64,000 bases of DNA from NCBI GenBank assembly GCA_030849065.1, contig JASAON010001653.1, positions 124,001 to 188,000 of the forward strand, read 5' to 3'. A model generated the notes under the pieces. That model did not search any database, had not been told where the DNA came from, and saw only the letters and a program-made list of their open reading frames with translations. The stretch comes from Jaenimonas drosophilae. Taxonomy: Eukaryota; Euglenozoa; Kinetoplastea; Trypanosomatida; Trypanosomatidae. Of this stretch, positions 48,703-60,246 are shown in pieces (position 1 is the stretch's first letter; every line of letters begins with the position of its first letter). The position numbers and the translations under genes are program-made.

Positions 48703-51700
48703 GCGACGTGATGGTGGCGTTGCTGCGCCATCTTCGTCAGGGCCAGCCACCGCCGCCTGTGGCAGTGGAGCAGCACCAGCTGCAGCTAAAGATGTTGTTG
48801 TTGCTGATGATGATGATGATGATGATGCGTGTGTTGGCATCGATCCTACGGAATGTGCGGGTGCGAATCTGTCCGCGAGTGGATCCGCGGCGAGCACCTC
48901 TGGCGTGATGATGTCATGCAGCCACGCGAGGGAGTCGTGCACATCATCCTTCATCGTTGATGATGGCGATGTTGTTGTTGTTGTTGTTGGTGGCGTGAGG
49001 GCGGCAGTGGCAACGCTGGCATCGTAGTTGATGCGATCCTCCGCGGCGAGATCATTGCGGAGTTCCTGCGCCGTCATTGCGCGTGTGGCGTGGAGTTGCT
49101 GATTGCCCGTGAGTGCATCTAAGCCTTCATTCATCATGGCCTCGAGGAGCTCCGCCGATTCGTGCACGTGCTCATTATCGGCGAGAAGCAAATCCTGCTT
49201 CACGTGTGGGGCCAAGCCGGCATCATGCGCAAGACGTGCATCGTTGAGGAGCTCCTCCGTCTCGGCAACAGGGGCGCCTGCCTCCATCATGTGGCGCAAC
49301 ATCATTGCACCACCATCATCACCATCGATGCCATCGCGCCCATCTTCTTCGGCGGCTTGCAGGGAGGCCTGCTCGAGATCAACCTCCTCCGCCTCCATCA
49401 GCGCCTCCATCATCAAATCCTCGGCAGAAACAACGGAGCTCGTATAAGGTGGCAGCACGGTGGCGTCAGGCAGCAACTGCAACAAGGTTGGCGAGAAGAG
49501 CGCCTCCAGCTCATCATGTGTGGCAGCCATCTCTTGCTGCACCAACACCCCGTGATGATCCTCGAGCTCCTCCACCAAATCGCCCAGGGTGCGGAAGGTC
49601 ATGGGGAGGCCGAGGGTGTGTTGCAACTCACGCAACGCATCCATATCTGCATCGGCGAAGACGGCGCCGAGATCAAACAAGTAGGGCGAGGCGGCGGCAG
49701 ATGCCGCAAGACCATCGCCACTCCCACGCAACATCATCATGTTGGCACCCACGGCAGCAATACCGCCGCCGCCCCCACTCGTGGAGCCGCTGGATGATGT
49801 GCTGGAGGAGGCAGCTCCGGTACTTCCTTCAACAGATGCCACAGTGATGAAGCGCACGTGGCGAATGCGGTCAGCGGGCAGCACCTGCTTGGTCAGGAGG
49901 TGCAGCACACCGAGCAATGCCTCCGCCATCCGGCAAGATGCCCGACGTACGTGTGTGGCAGAGGTGGCAATATCGTACAAGGCCAGCGTGGTGCCCGTGA
50001 AGCACACAACATCGCAGCCCATGTTGAGGCCCATCACTGGACGGAACGGAAAGTGGCTCTGCGTGGCCTCGGTGGAGAAGAAGTTGCGATAGGCCGCGAT
50101 GGCCTTGCGCACCGTGTCGGGAGTGGCAGCATGGACCTCCACACCAGAATCAGCACCATGATGATGTACGTTGGTGCTGGCATTGACGGCATTAACGGCG
50201 GCGGTGGCGCTCTTCGGCTTCTTCACGCGCATCGGCGAGGCCACGAGCGGGAAGCCGTAGGGTGGCACCTTCAGGTGTACGTTGATGTTGGCGCCAGAGA
50301 TGGCGGCGGAGCGAAGGAGTAGCGCACCATGCAACAGCACACGCATCGCCTCCCGCTTGCGCTCGGGGGTTGTGGCCATGTGCTCCACAACGCCGCGGTA
50401 CTCCGCCCAGACCTCACCCCATGCGCGCACCACTCGGCGCTCCGATGAGGCATCGCCACCACCCATCTCATCCTCCTCCTCACCGCTGTTTTTGTTGTTG
50501 GTGGTGGTGGTGGTGCCGCTGGTGCCGTTGGTGTTGATGAAGATACGGCGGCTGCGATCGAGTGCATCCTGGTGGGAGAAGATGGCGAAGAGTGAGAAGG
50601 GATGTACCTGGCTGCTTGTGTGGTTGGTGGCCACGACGAGACCATCGTACAAATCCGAAACACGTGTATCGATGCCCGTGGTTAAGAAGCCAGTCGGGCT
50701 GCCCAGCTGGCGTTGGAGGAGCTCCACCAAACGAAGGCGGTTGCGTCGCGGGTGCTGCAACAAGTGGCTCCACCACGGCAGCTCAGCAAAAATATCCCCG
50801 GGCGGGTACGACTGCAAGCGCAGCGGAGAGGATGTGGCGAGGCTGAGGTGCAACGGGTTGATGGTCAAGGATTCCTCCATGGAACGCCAACGTTGAAGTG
50901 CGAGTGGGGTGGCACCATCATCACCACCACCACCACTAACCGGCCCACTCTGCCCATGCACGGCGGTGTTGTGTTGCGCGTTGCCCGGCCAGAAGCTCTC
51001 CAGGCTCTTGCCGAGCAAGGCGGGGCTGTTCTTGATGGTTTCGTAGAGCAACCCGGGCAACTCCACCCCGGCGTGTACGTGAAGAGCGTGAAGGGTGGCC
51101 AACAAGGGCAGAACACGCAGTCGTGGTGCCAAGCCAACTCCGCTCGAGATGGGAATGAAGTAGCGCCGGCATGGAACCTCGCAGTGTGCCGTGATGAGCG
51201 GGCTGAGACGTTGGCCCGTACACACCAGGCCAACCTGGCCAAGTGCGGCAGAGAGCTTGCTGAAGGCGTTGGTGAGCATCGCCTCCACCGACACCCCCGT
51301 GATGGATGACCAGTAGGCGAGCGATTGTTGGCGAAGGAGCTCCGCGGCGTGGGCGGGTGTGGTGGCAGATGAGAGTGTGGGTGAGATATCAGCGATGCTG
51401 CCACCACCCACAACACCGTGTTGTTGTTGTTGTTGGTTGCTGTTGCTGCTCATCATCCCGTCGGGAGAGGCGAGCAGAAGTGCATCAGCCTCGGCCCCAC
51501 CACCATGCGTGAGCGGTGCGCTGGATAAAGCGGCGCTCGTTGATACGCTGCGACGGCCCCACTTCACCTCCATCGCATTCAGCACGCGATCAAAGTCATC
51601 GACGAGAATGGCGGCGAGCTGCTGTGTTGCACGTCGGCCACCATGAAGATGGTTGTGGTTGTTGTTGTTGGATGTTGGTGCAGCAGTCTTCATTCCACCA

Positions 51701-54021
51701 CGTTTGGCGATATTGATGTTTGCCTGAATCTGCTCCCACGACCAGTTGCTCGCATGGCCCCACCACATCACGGACTTCGGCGCGCGGCTGAAGAGCTCCT
51801 CCGTTCGGATCATCCACGGGCAGCAGGCGAGGGCCACACGCAACCAAAAACGTGCCGCGAATGCCACTGGATGATCATCCAAATCTGGCAGAAATGGTGT
51901 GGAGCTACTCACATAGCGCACCACAACGGCGCGCTCACCCGGGCGCATCCGCGTTGCCAACCGATCGAGGATGGCGCTCTTCCCCGAGACGTAGCCCGAT
52001 TCAATGAAGTGAATGGGCTTCTCCGCGGATGCGAGCGGGTAGCTCAACGCACTCACGAGCCGATCCTCCACGAGCTTCGCGGGCCCAAACAGTTGGCGCA
52101 GTCCAAGGCCATCGGCGGCGTTGAAGCCGTTGCCGCCAAAAATCTCAGCGTGGCGGAAAATGTGGGCGATGCTCGTCATGGAGAGCCGCTCGAGACGAGC
52201 GCGAAGACGGTGAAGGATGGAGAGGTACTCCCCCTCTGCCGGGTTGTGCGTTGAGGTGGCCGGTGGAGGGATGGGGTGGCCCGACCACTCTTGAAGGCTC
52301 ACGCCGAGTGCGCTGGAGCCACACAAGAAGGTGCCGGGCGGGTTACACAACGGAGCTACATCAAGTGTCAGTGCGCCATCGGCGTGATAGGGGGCGAGTG
52401 GGGTGGCCATCATCGCCGTCGCTCCCGATGATGATGATGATGATGCTCCTGTGGAGTTGGAAGATGTTGGTGCTGCACCAACACTCGCATCAGCAGTACT
52501 GTGAAAGACGAAGGAGCGCACGGGAAGATTGCGGAGTTGGAGAAGTGATACGGCGCGCTGCAACAAGGCCGGCACACGATCCAGGGCGAGGTGGCCACTC
52601 TCGTAGAGTGGCCGAAGTGGTTGTGGGAGGTGTGCCGGCATTGCCTGTTGGAGGAGCTGCATCAACGCCTTGTGGATGACTGCGTTGGTGCGCTCCTCCA
52701 CCTCCATGGCCGATTGCACATCCTCAGCCGCTGACGCACTACTAGCTGCGGTTGTGGTGGTGGCTCCACGTGCGCGGAGATCTTGCCTGATGCTTGCACG
52801 CACCTTCCGCACAAAATGCAAATAGTGCTCCAGCGTACATACCTCGCCAGGGGAGCTGGAGGAGCTGATCATCTCATCCTCATCCTCTTCGAGAAGGAGC
52901 TCGAGGGCAATGGCGGGCTCGGTGGTGGCCTTCCTCTTACTTTCCGACGTGTTGTTGTTGGTGTTGGTGTTGCTGGCCTCTCCAAAGGTTGGGGAGCTGC
53001 TGCTGCCACCACGGCGCACGCCAGCGGCAAGCTTGCGCTTCTCGAGCGCCGACGCGGCAGATTCCGGTGAGATCTTCAGCGAATCCAAAATAAATTTCCC
53101 AACAACATCCCCAATCCACCGAATGAGAAGGTGCTCCAGCGCGGTGCTCTCATTCACGAGCTGCGAGACCTCCTTGACGTAGGCACGCACGCTCTCCTCC
53201 AGTGCCGCATCGAGTGCGCTGCGTGTGGCGGCCCCAACCTTCACCACAAAAGGCCGCTCCGCCCACTGATGAAGGCTGTGAATGCCGGCCTCACGCAACG
53301 CGGCGATGTCAGCGGCGGGCGATTCCGTCGCGGCACGTCGCGCGGCCTGTTTGTAGGCGCTGCTCTCTACGAGCCACTCAAGCCAGTGTTTCTTGTTGCC
53401 CACCGCCATGAGTTGGCGCTTCGGCTGCATCGCGCAGAAGTCTGGCATCGAAACGTGCTCAACGTCATCACCAATGTTTGGGTCAACGAGGCGGCGGAGG
53501 ACGTCCGCCAACATCTCCACCGCCGGCGCGGATGACACGCCGCCAACAATATCTTCGATGCGTGAATCGAGAGAGGGACCGCCTGGTGCGGGCATACGTC
53601 GGGCTGGCGTTGCCCGCAACGCACCAGGGGTGCCTCGCGGAGGTAGCGCAGCAGCCAGGGCTGCCACTGCAACAGCCGCTGTGCTAGTGGGTGTTGGTGT
53701 TGGTGTTGGTGTGGTTGTGGAGGTTTGGAGCGTCTCGGGTGAGAAGAGCTCATCCATGAGGGCTGCGTTTGATGCATGAGCTACTCCCGCACCACTTCCT
53801 GCCACATCACTAGCGTTAATGTTGTTGTTGTTGTTGGATGAGGCTAATTGGTTGGTTGCAGCACGTGGAGCTCTCCATGGTAAACGAACATCTCCATGTC
53901 CAGGTGGCTGATATCCACCAACGCTAGAAAAAAATCGTGAGGCGGTGCAGCAACAACTCACACCGCTCGCCACGGAGGTGGAGGAGCGAGCTGCGGCCAC
54001 AACGATACGGCGCGGAAACAT
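48331..54021 (-). CDS. Large paralogue B of tandem pair, probable mitochondrial, with P-loop ATPase-like module
   Basis: Predicted 1896 aa from the ATG at 54021 (MFPRRIVVAAARSSTSVASG, a mitochondrial-type presequence). It has the blocks shared with the downstream paralogue (RIEDIV..LRRLVDP..FCAMQPKRQLMAVG; LLHGALLLRSAA; GVLHLLTKQVL; DELEALFSPTLLQLLPD). Between the first and second blocks lies an extra module with a near-canonical Walker A (SGYVSGKSA, about 675-683) and a Walker B-like ILVDDFDRV (about 805-813), then CTGQRLSP. These suggest a nucleoside triphosphatase of the AAA/STAND type. The C-terminal ~250 residues are Ser/Lys/Arg-rich and resemble histone H1 or kinetoplast-associated tails, so DNA or RNA binding is possible. 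Family unknown. Confidence 0.82.
48670..48703. repeat. GAT trinucleotide run coding poly-Ser
   Basis: About eleven GAT units read in the TCA frame as a Ser run inside the large paralogue B. Confidence 0.85.
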
Positions 54022-54749
54022 TTTTTGTGCTTTTAACCAAGACAAACAACAAGAATGAATACCAGTTCAGATGAGGTTGTTATGCTTGCCTGCAATCAAT
54101 TGCTGCTTCTATGTCCGTCCAGTGAGCCTCTCAACGCACGCAAGAGGGCGTAGGACGTGATGATGATGTGGAGAGCTGGTCTATCGTAGAGGTGTGATGA
54201 GCTACCAATACACACACACAAAAAAAAAACACAACACAACACAACCAACAGAACAACACAATGGTCAAGGAATACAACAACGAACGGAGTTGCTTGATGT
54301 TGTTGCTGAAGCTAGAATTGATACAGGAAGTGTTGCTTGTGTGTGTGTGTATGTATGTGTGTGTGTGTGTGTGTGTGTGTGAGCTCTCCACTCTCTCAGG
54401 TGTGCGTGGTGGATCGCAAAAATAATACTACAATTGATGAACGTGCGTGTGCGTGTGCGTGTGTGTTGAGCTACACGTCACAGGGGTTCTAATTGAATGA
54501 AGTGTGCCCGAACACCGACGTGGAAGGTGAGTGGTCCAAATCACCTTGAGACGGTGTAGGTGCGAGCCTAAGCACGATTGGGGCTTCAAAATAGAAGACG
54601 AAGAAGAAGAAGATGAAGAAGATGATAATCCCCCCGCAAAAAAAAAACGAAGAAGCTACATGTACCACGAGCTCTTCATCAACTCAACACCAACTTCCTG
54701 TTTCACACCATTCTTTTTTTCTTTTTGTATTTCGCGCGTGTGTTTGTTG
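54022..54749. other. Intergenic region, no gene seen
   Basis: Contains TG repeats at about 54338-54381 and an A-rich patch at about 54641-54652. A plus-strand frame at 54531-54971 runs into the next gene and is not believed. Confidence 0.55.
54338..54381. repeat. TG microsatellite, interrupted
   Basis: TG dinucleotide repeat interrupted by TATG units. Confidence 0.8.
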
Positions 54750-56162
54750 TTACGTAACAAACTTGTGTGGCTCACCCGTCATTCCTGGATGAATAACCTC
54801 CGCCTCCTCCCAAATCTCAGCCGCCCGGAGCTCATCCGCTCGAGCTTCCTCAATGCGCCCGAGAGCCTCTCGTGCCTCCGCACGCAACTGAAACAACGTC
54901 GCGCTGCGATTCACCTTCACAAAGGCCATGGCACGCGTCAAATCATCATCGGCACGTTCGTACGATTTTAGCTTGCAATACACCATCCCACGTGCCACCA
55001 AAATGGCACCCAGCGCCTTGCGATGCCGCTCCAGCGAAAGGCTCGCACCTTCATTCATCATGCCAACACACGCCGTCAGCGACTTGAGGGCACCGGCGGG
55101 ATCATCTTCGTACACCTGAATCTTCGAGCGCGTGTAGAGTGCCATGGTGAGGCCCATGAGCTTATCAAACTTGGCAGACATATCCACGCCAAACTTTTTC
55201 TGAATGTGTGTGCTCACTTTCGGGTGTTGCAACCACTTCTCAAAGAGATCAATGTCACGCATGTAGCGATTCACGAACTCATGCGCCTTCTTCACTTCCT
55301 GGTTCTCCTCGAGGATCATGTGTGCGCCGTGAAGGAGGCCCCAGTGTACGAAGCCGTTGAAATCCTGGCGTTGTTGGATGTTGTCTTGGCCATCACGTTG
55401 TGGTGCGAGGAGATAATCCACCTGATCCTCAACGCTGATCGGATTGCCAAACGCCTCGAGGCGCTTTTTATCCTCCTCGAGCGCACGCTGAATCTCCACC
55501 ATGACGCTGCCGTCGGTGAAGCCTTCATCATCAATCTCATCAATGGCGGGATCAAAGGTTGGCGGCGGAACAAAACGCCGGGTTTGCTCATGCACCTCAT
55601 CCGCCATGTGCCAGTCTGAGTTGATGAAGAAGTTGTCTCCGTCGTAGCTGATGGCCTCGGGTGTGGTGGGGCTCGGCACCGACTTCATCTCTGGCACGTA
55701 CATGCCATCCATCTTCTTCTTGTTTTTGTCCCAGGAGGAGGCAAACATGCGGCCAGACCAGTTCTGATTCTCACGAGGCCACCAACGTTCAGCCTCACTC
55801 ATCGATGATGATGAAGATGGAGGCTCGACGCCTTCACGTTGGGCATCGGTGGCACGTTGGATATGCCGGCGCCGCTGCTCCACGTCTTCGGCGGTGCGCT
55901 GACGTGCGGCGCTATAATCAACGCCCCCCGGTGTTGCTGCTGGGGTCGTCATGTTCAGGCGTGGTGGAGGTGTGGCACACGTCACTGGAGATGCCACTGT
56001 ACGTGAAGAAGATGATGATGATGATGTGTTGTTGGTGTTGGATGATGCAGAGGAGTGCGTGGCACCAGCTCCATCACTGTGGCAGAAGCGGAGCTGCGCA
56101 ACATGTTGGCCTCTCCAGCCCAGACGTTGCAGCCGAAGTTGGCGAGCGGCCATCGACTTCAT
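54750..56162 (-). CDS. Mitochondrial-type protein with TPR-like C-terminal helices
   Basis: Predicted 470 aa from the ATG at 56162; the longer frame starts from a GTG at 56231 and is less likely. The N terminus (MKSMAARQLRLQRLGWRGQ) is Arg-rich without acids, a mitochondrial presequence, followed by a Ser/Asn linker. The middle has an aromatic-rich stretch (AERWWPRENQNWSGRMFASSWDKNKKK). The last ~200 residues are helical: ALYTRSKIQVYEDDPAGALKSL, RKALGAILVARGMVYCKLKSYERADDDLTRAM and LFQLRAEAREALGRIEEARADELRAAEIWEE follow the tetratricopeptide pattern. A structural role in a mitochondrial complex, such as the mitoribosome or RNA processing, is plausible, but the specific family is not recognised. 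Confidence 0.78.
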   Translation of the reverse strand: MKSMAARQLRLQRLGWRGQHVAQLRFCHSDGAGATHSSASSNTNNTSSSSSSSRTVASPVTCATPPPRLNMTTPAATPGGVDYSAARQRTAEDVEQRRRHIQRATDAQREGVEPPSSSSSMSEAERWWPRENQNWSGRMFASSWDKNKKKMDGMYVPEMKSVPSPTTPEAISYDGDNFFINSDWHMADEVHEQTRRFVPPPTFDPAIDEIDDEGFTDGSVMVEIQRALEEDKKRLEAFGNPISVEDQVDYLLAPQRDGQDNIQQRQDFNGFVHWGLLHGAHMILEENQEVKKAHEFVNRYMRDIDLFEKWLQHPKVSTHIQKKFGVDMSAKFDKLMGLTMALYTRSKIQVYEDDPAGALKSLTACVGMMNEGASLSLERHRKALGAILVARGMVYCKLKSYERADDDLTRAMAFVKVNRSATLFQLRAEAREALGRIEEARADELRAAEIWEEAEVIHPGMTGEPHKFVT

Positions 56163-56322
56163 TCGTGCTGCTACGATAGTCAGCGAAGATGAATAAAATG
56201 CCGCAACACACGCACACACAACAGGCTTCACTAGCTCTACGAAGTGAAGGCTTGACGAACAAGAAAAAGAAGGAAGTACATGAATTCATCGTGATGCGTT
56301 GATGGAGGAAGCACACAACACA

Positions 56323-56360
<38 letters not shown>

Positions 56361-56564
56361 TCATCATCAAATCTATCGAAGAGATAGAGCTCATTCACAA
56401 GTATAGAGAGAGCGTGGAGCAACGTCAGCGAGGTTGGTGCCAGAGCTCATTCACAAGTATAGAGAGAGCGTGGAGCAACGTCAGCGAGGTTGGTGCCAAT
56501 CTGCCACTACGCAACCATCATCATCATCATCATCAACTACAAGCTCTCCGAGTTGATGATGCAC
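56163..56564. other. Intergenic region with a tandem duplication
   Basis: No gene. Contains an ATC run at about 56324-56360, the 56-bp tandem duplication and another ATC run at about 56517-56535. Confidence 0.6.
56386..56497. repeat. Perfect 56-bp tandem duplication
   Basis: The segment starting AGAGCTCATTCACAAGTATA at 56386 recurs without mismatch at 56442. The two 56-base copies are directly adjacent and lie between the kinase and the TPR-like gene. Confidence 0.95.
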
Positions 56565-58366
56565 TCATGAAGATGTCAGTGCAGGTGCGATGGAGTACGC
56601 CTGAATGAGAAAGTCGCGGCACTGTGCCGCCGTCATCCGCGTCGATGGTGCCTCGGCGAGGAGCGCCGCCACGACGCGCTGCAACGTTGTCAGCGCCACC
56701 TTGGCGTGTTGTTGTTGGTTGTTGTTGTTGTTGTTGTTGGAGAGTACCTGCTCTTCATCCTCCTCCTCCTTCTTGGTGTTGCTGCTGTTGATGGCCCAAT
56801 TCACAGGAAGTACGATGGCCTGACGTGCGGCATGAACGTAGCACTCCTCCGTGTGCTCCTCATCTGCACAGCGCACACACTTTGGATAAACGCGTTGGCC
56901 AAAAACAAGCTCGTAGAGCGTCGCGCCGAGACTGAAGGCGTCGGTGCTTCTGCCACACACGTGCTGCTCTAGTGCGCGAAGATCCATGTACTCATAGGTG
57001 CCAACCGCATCACGCACAACATCGTGTGCAGCAGGCCCAACCAAACGGCAGTTCCCGAAATCAGATAGATAGAACTTCACAGCACCTCCACCTCCTGAAG
57101 ATGTTGATGTACGTGGAGCACCTCCCGTCTGAGACGGGCCATGCTCGTAGGCGAAGAGAATGTTGCTCGGTTTCAGATCCAAGTGTAGCAACCCCAGCTC
57201 GTGCATGCCAGCGAGCGCGGTGCTGATGGAGTAGGCGATGCCCTTGGCCACCGCCTCACTCCGCGGCATCGATTCTACATCGCCATCGCAGAGCTCCGTC
57301 ACGAGCCACACCGTTGCATCGCTGCGGAGTACGTCATCCTCCGTCATGGAGAGGAAACGTGGCAAACGTACCGAGGCAAGGCGCAAACGTGTGGCGGTTT
57401 CTTCGGCAGATTCCTCCGACTCCATCACGAGTAGCTCCGCCGCCACTTTTTCCTCCATCGTCCTCTCAGCACCATCATCATCATCATCATCATTCGTATG
57501 CTTCGTCTTGGCGTCTTTCCTTGTTGTTGTTGTTGTTGTTGCCCCGCGACGTCGTCCACCTCGTGCAAGCTGCACCACATCCCGTTGTAACACCCGCTCC
57601 TCCGCCATCGCCCGGCGTTTGCGCTTCGCCAACAACGCCTCCGCCACCAACGGCGGCAGCGACTCAGCCTCTCCAACAACCATGAAGGCACTATACAAGG
57701 GAAGCACGTAGGGCACCTCCGCCTCCCGCAACAAACGCATCGTTTCAATCTCACGCAGGGTTGTGTAAGCATCCTCCAAGTGGCCACGCGTGTGTGCGTG
57801 GATGGGGCAGCTCTTGATGGCGATGACGTGGCCTCCTTCACGGGAAACGGCGCGCCACACGAGGCCAAACGCACCTTCGCCAACCACCTCCACCGAGCTG
57901 AAGGCGGACCAGAAGGTGTTGGGCACCACAATGTGGTCATGTGTGAGTGTTGTGCGGGCAGCGGCAAAGAAGCCGCGTGCGCTGCAACGAACGGGGAAGA
58001 GGTTGGCGAGGCGTTGGGCAACGAGCTGGGGTGTAATGCGTGTCGGGGATGATGATGGTTGCGGATGATGATGTTGTTGTTGTTGTTGTTCGTTGTTGTT
58101 GTGGGTGTTGGTGCTGTGCTCTGTTCTTGTTGTGAGAGCAGTTGAAGATGGATCCTCCTCTCCATCTCTTCGTTGTTGTTGTTCTTGATGCAGTTTCTGG
58201 TAGAAGGCGTGATGATGTTCGTCCATGGGCAGGAAGACGGAGTTGGTTGGCGAGCTTGGCGAGCTCATCTTGTTGTTGTTGCTGCCATCACCGGTGCTGA
58301 AGAGGAGCCCGCCCACGGAGAGACGTGGAGGTGTGGCAGCCTTGGTGGCCTTTCTACTTCGAGACG

Positions 58367-58397
<31 letters not shown>

Positions 58398-58450
58398 GGC
58401 ACTCTGACTTGTGCGACGTGCCGTCCTCGTTGAATTCTTCGTGGCGTTGG

Positions 58451-58481
<31 letters not shown>

Positions 58482-59939
58482 GAGAAGTACGAAGGGGCGT
58501 GGTGCATTGGATGAGGCCAGCTTCTTGCTTGCCTCATCCTTTGATGCACCTTTGCGATCCTCATCATCATCGCTGCCATCATCCATCACGATGCTCCATC
58601 GTGGCAGCAACTTCGATGGTGAAGTAGATACGAGAGCCCGCGGTGTTGTTGCTGCTTTTGTTGTTGTTGTTGTTGTTGCTGCTTTTGCTGTTGTTGTTGT
58701 TGTTGTTGTTTGAGTGGCACCACTCTTCTGTGCGCGCGATGAAGGTGTTGTTGAGGCTGATGTTGTTGGAGCTGCACGAGAGCCACGTGGGCGAAAGGTT
58801 GGCGAGAGGACCTCCGCAATCGTTGGCACCACATTTGAGCCGTACAGAGTTGTTTGCCGCAGTGGCTTCACCACCACAGCATCTCTCAACGTACGTGTTG
58901 CAGCTGATGATGATAATGATGTTGTTGTTGTTGTTGTTGTTGTTGGCGCAGCAGCTTTATTCTGCGTATGTGGCGGTGAGAGAACGAAGGTATTCAGTGT
59001 TGGGCTCGATGGGCTCGTTGGCTGCACTTCGTCACCTTCATCGCCATCGATGCATATCCACATGGTGCCCGGTGACGATGTTGGGTGTGTTGCGGCAGCG
59101 TCTTCTACTACACGAGCAGATGCACGTATTGGGGTAGTGTTGGCCAATGTTGTTGTAGTTGTTGTTGTTGTTGTTGGCCATGCCGCACGTGATGGTGATG
59201 TACCACGTGAGAGGCTCTGTGCATCTCGTTGAGCTGAATCCATTCGTCCACGACCCAACGTGAGGTACTGCGATGTTTGTGGTTGTGTGTGCGGTTGTGG
59301 CGAAGATGATGGAGCACATGTTGTTGTTGTTGTGGTGGTGGTTGTTGTTGCGTGTGCAGTGGATGATGAAGTTGGCAGCGGAGGAGGTGTGGAGGGCAGA
59401 GCAACCGGTGAGAGCGACGACGGTGCAGAGATGATGTTCCTGCGTAGCATAGAATCTTCCACATCATCATCCATGCGCAACATACTGCTGCTGGCACTAC
59501 TCCTGCCAGGAATGAAAACCACCTTGGCTGCATCATCATCATCGTCATCCAGCATCAGCCGCGGGGGAGATGGGCTCATATTGATATGGAAGAGCTTCTT
59601 CGCAACACCATCATCATCGTTCATCAACATGTGCGGCGAGGAGGCGGCCTTCGTCTCGGTAGAGAAGCCGCTGCCACTTCGCCTGCACGCGGTGAGCTCG
59701 CCGGGACTACGATTGAGATCTGCAGCAACAACAACATCATCATCACGTACAACCTTCGTCACAATCTCTTCGTTGATGCTTGATGAAGTTGGTGGTGGTG
59801 GTGGCGTGGAGGTGGTTCCCTCACATCGTGGATGTGTTGGCGCAGGTTGGAGCAGCACACCTTCATCATCGGAGCCTGCATCGCTGTTGTTGCTGCGGCC
59901 ACGTCTCAGACCTCCTATTCCTCTTCCTTCTGGCAGCAT
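56565..59939 (-). CDS. Wee1-like protein kinase with long disordered N terminus
   Basis: Predicted 1124 aa from the ATG at 59939 (the frame begins at a TTG at 59993). The first ~675 residues are low-complexity (Thr, Asp, Ser and Asn runs). The kinase domain starts near 676 with the Gly loop VGEGAFGLVW and the VAIK-type Lys in IAIKS (about 709). It has a charged insertion of about 110 residues (RKRRAMAEERVLQ.., poly-Thr, poly-Asp) after the early strands, then the catalytic loop LLHLDLKPSNILF, the DFG in LSDFGNCR and a C lobe with DAFSLGATLYELVFG. HLDLKPSN with a Leu in place of the HRD Arg is a Wee1/Myt1 hallmark (HxDIKPSN), suggesting inhibition of CDK at mitosis. The APE motif reads YMDLRALEQ. 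Confidence 0.8.
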
Positions 59940-60112
59940 GTTGGCGGTGCACGCAGATCCACGTACGCACACACCGCCACGCACACCAAGCAACGTGGCA
60001 GGAGGAGTAAGTGGGTCTAATCAGAACAAGAAGAGATAGAAGTTGATGATGATAATGATGATGAAAATGATGATGTACGTGTGGGTGATACAGATGCACT
60101 CGGAGAATGTGA

Positions 60113-60143
<31 letters not shown>

Positions 60144-60246
60144 GCAAAGAGTTTGGTACTCCGTCAGTGTGCTGGTCCTCTCGTTTGATGATGATGGAGT
60201 TAGTGATGTGTTGTACCTCATCAGTCACTCAGCGATACATGCATGA
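59940..60246. other. Intergenic region, no gene seen
   Basis: Contains GAT-rich sequence at about 60042-60075 and a GT run at about 60117-60142. No supported gene. Confidence 0.5.

Noticed and set aside
54531..54971. Plus-strand frame with an acidic run followed by KKKRR
   Set aside because: Overlaps the 3' part of the TPR-like gene on the other strand; the acidic part comes from GAAGAAG repeats and there is no domain.
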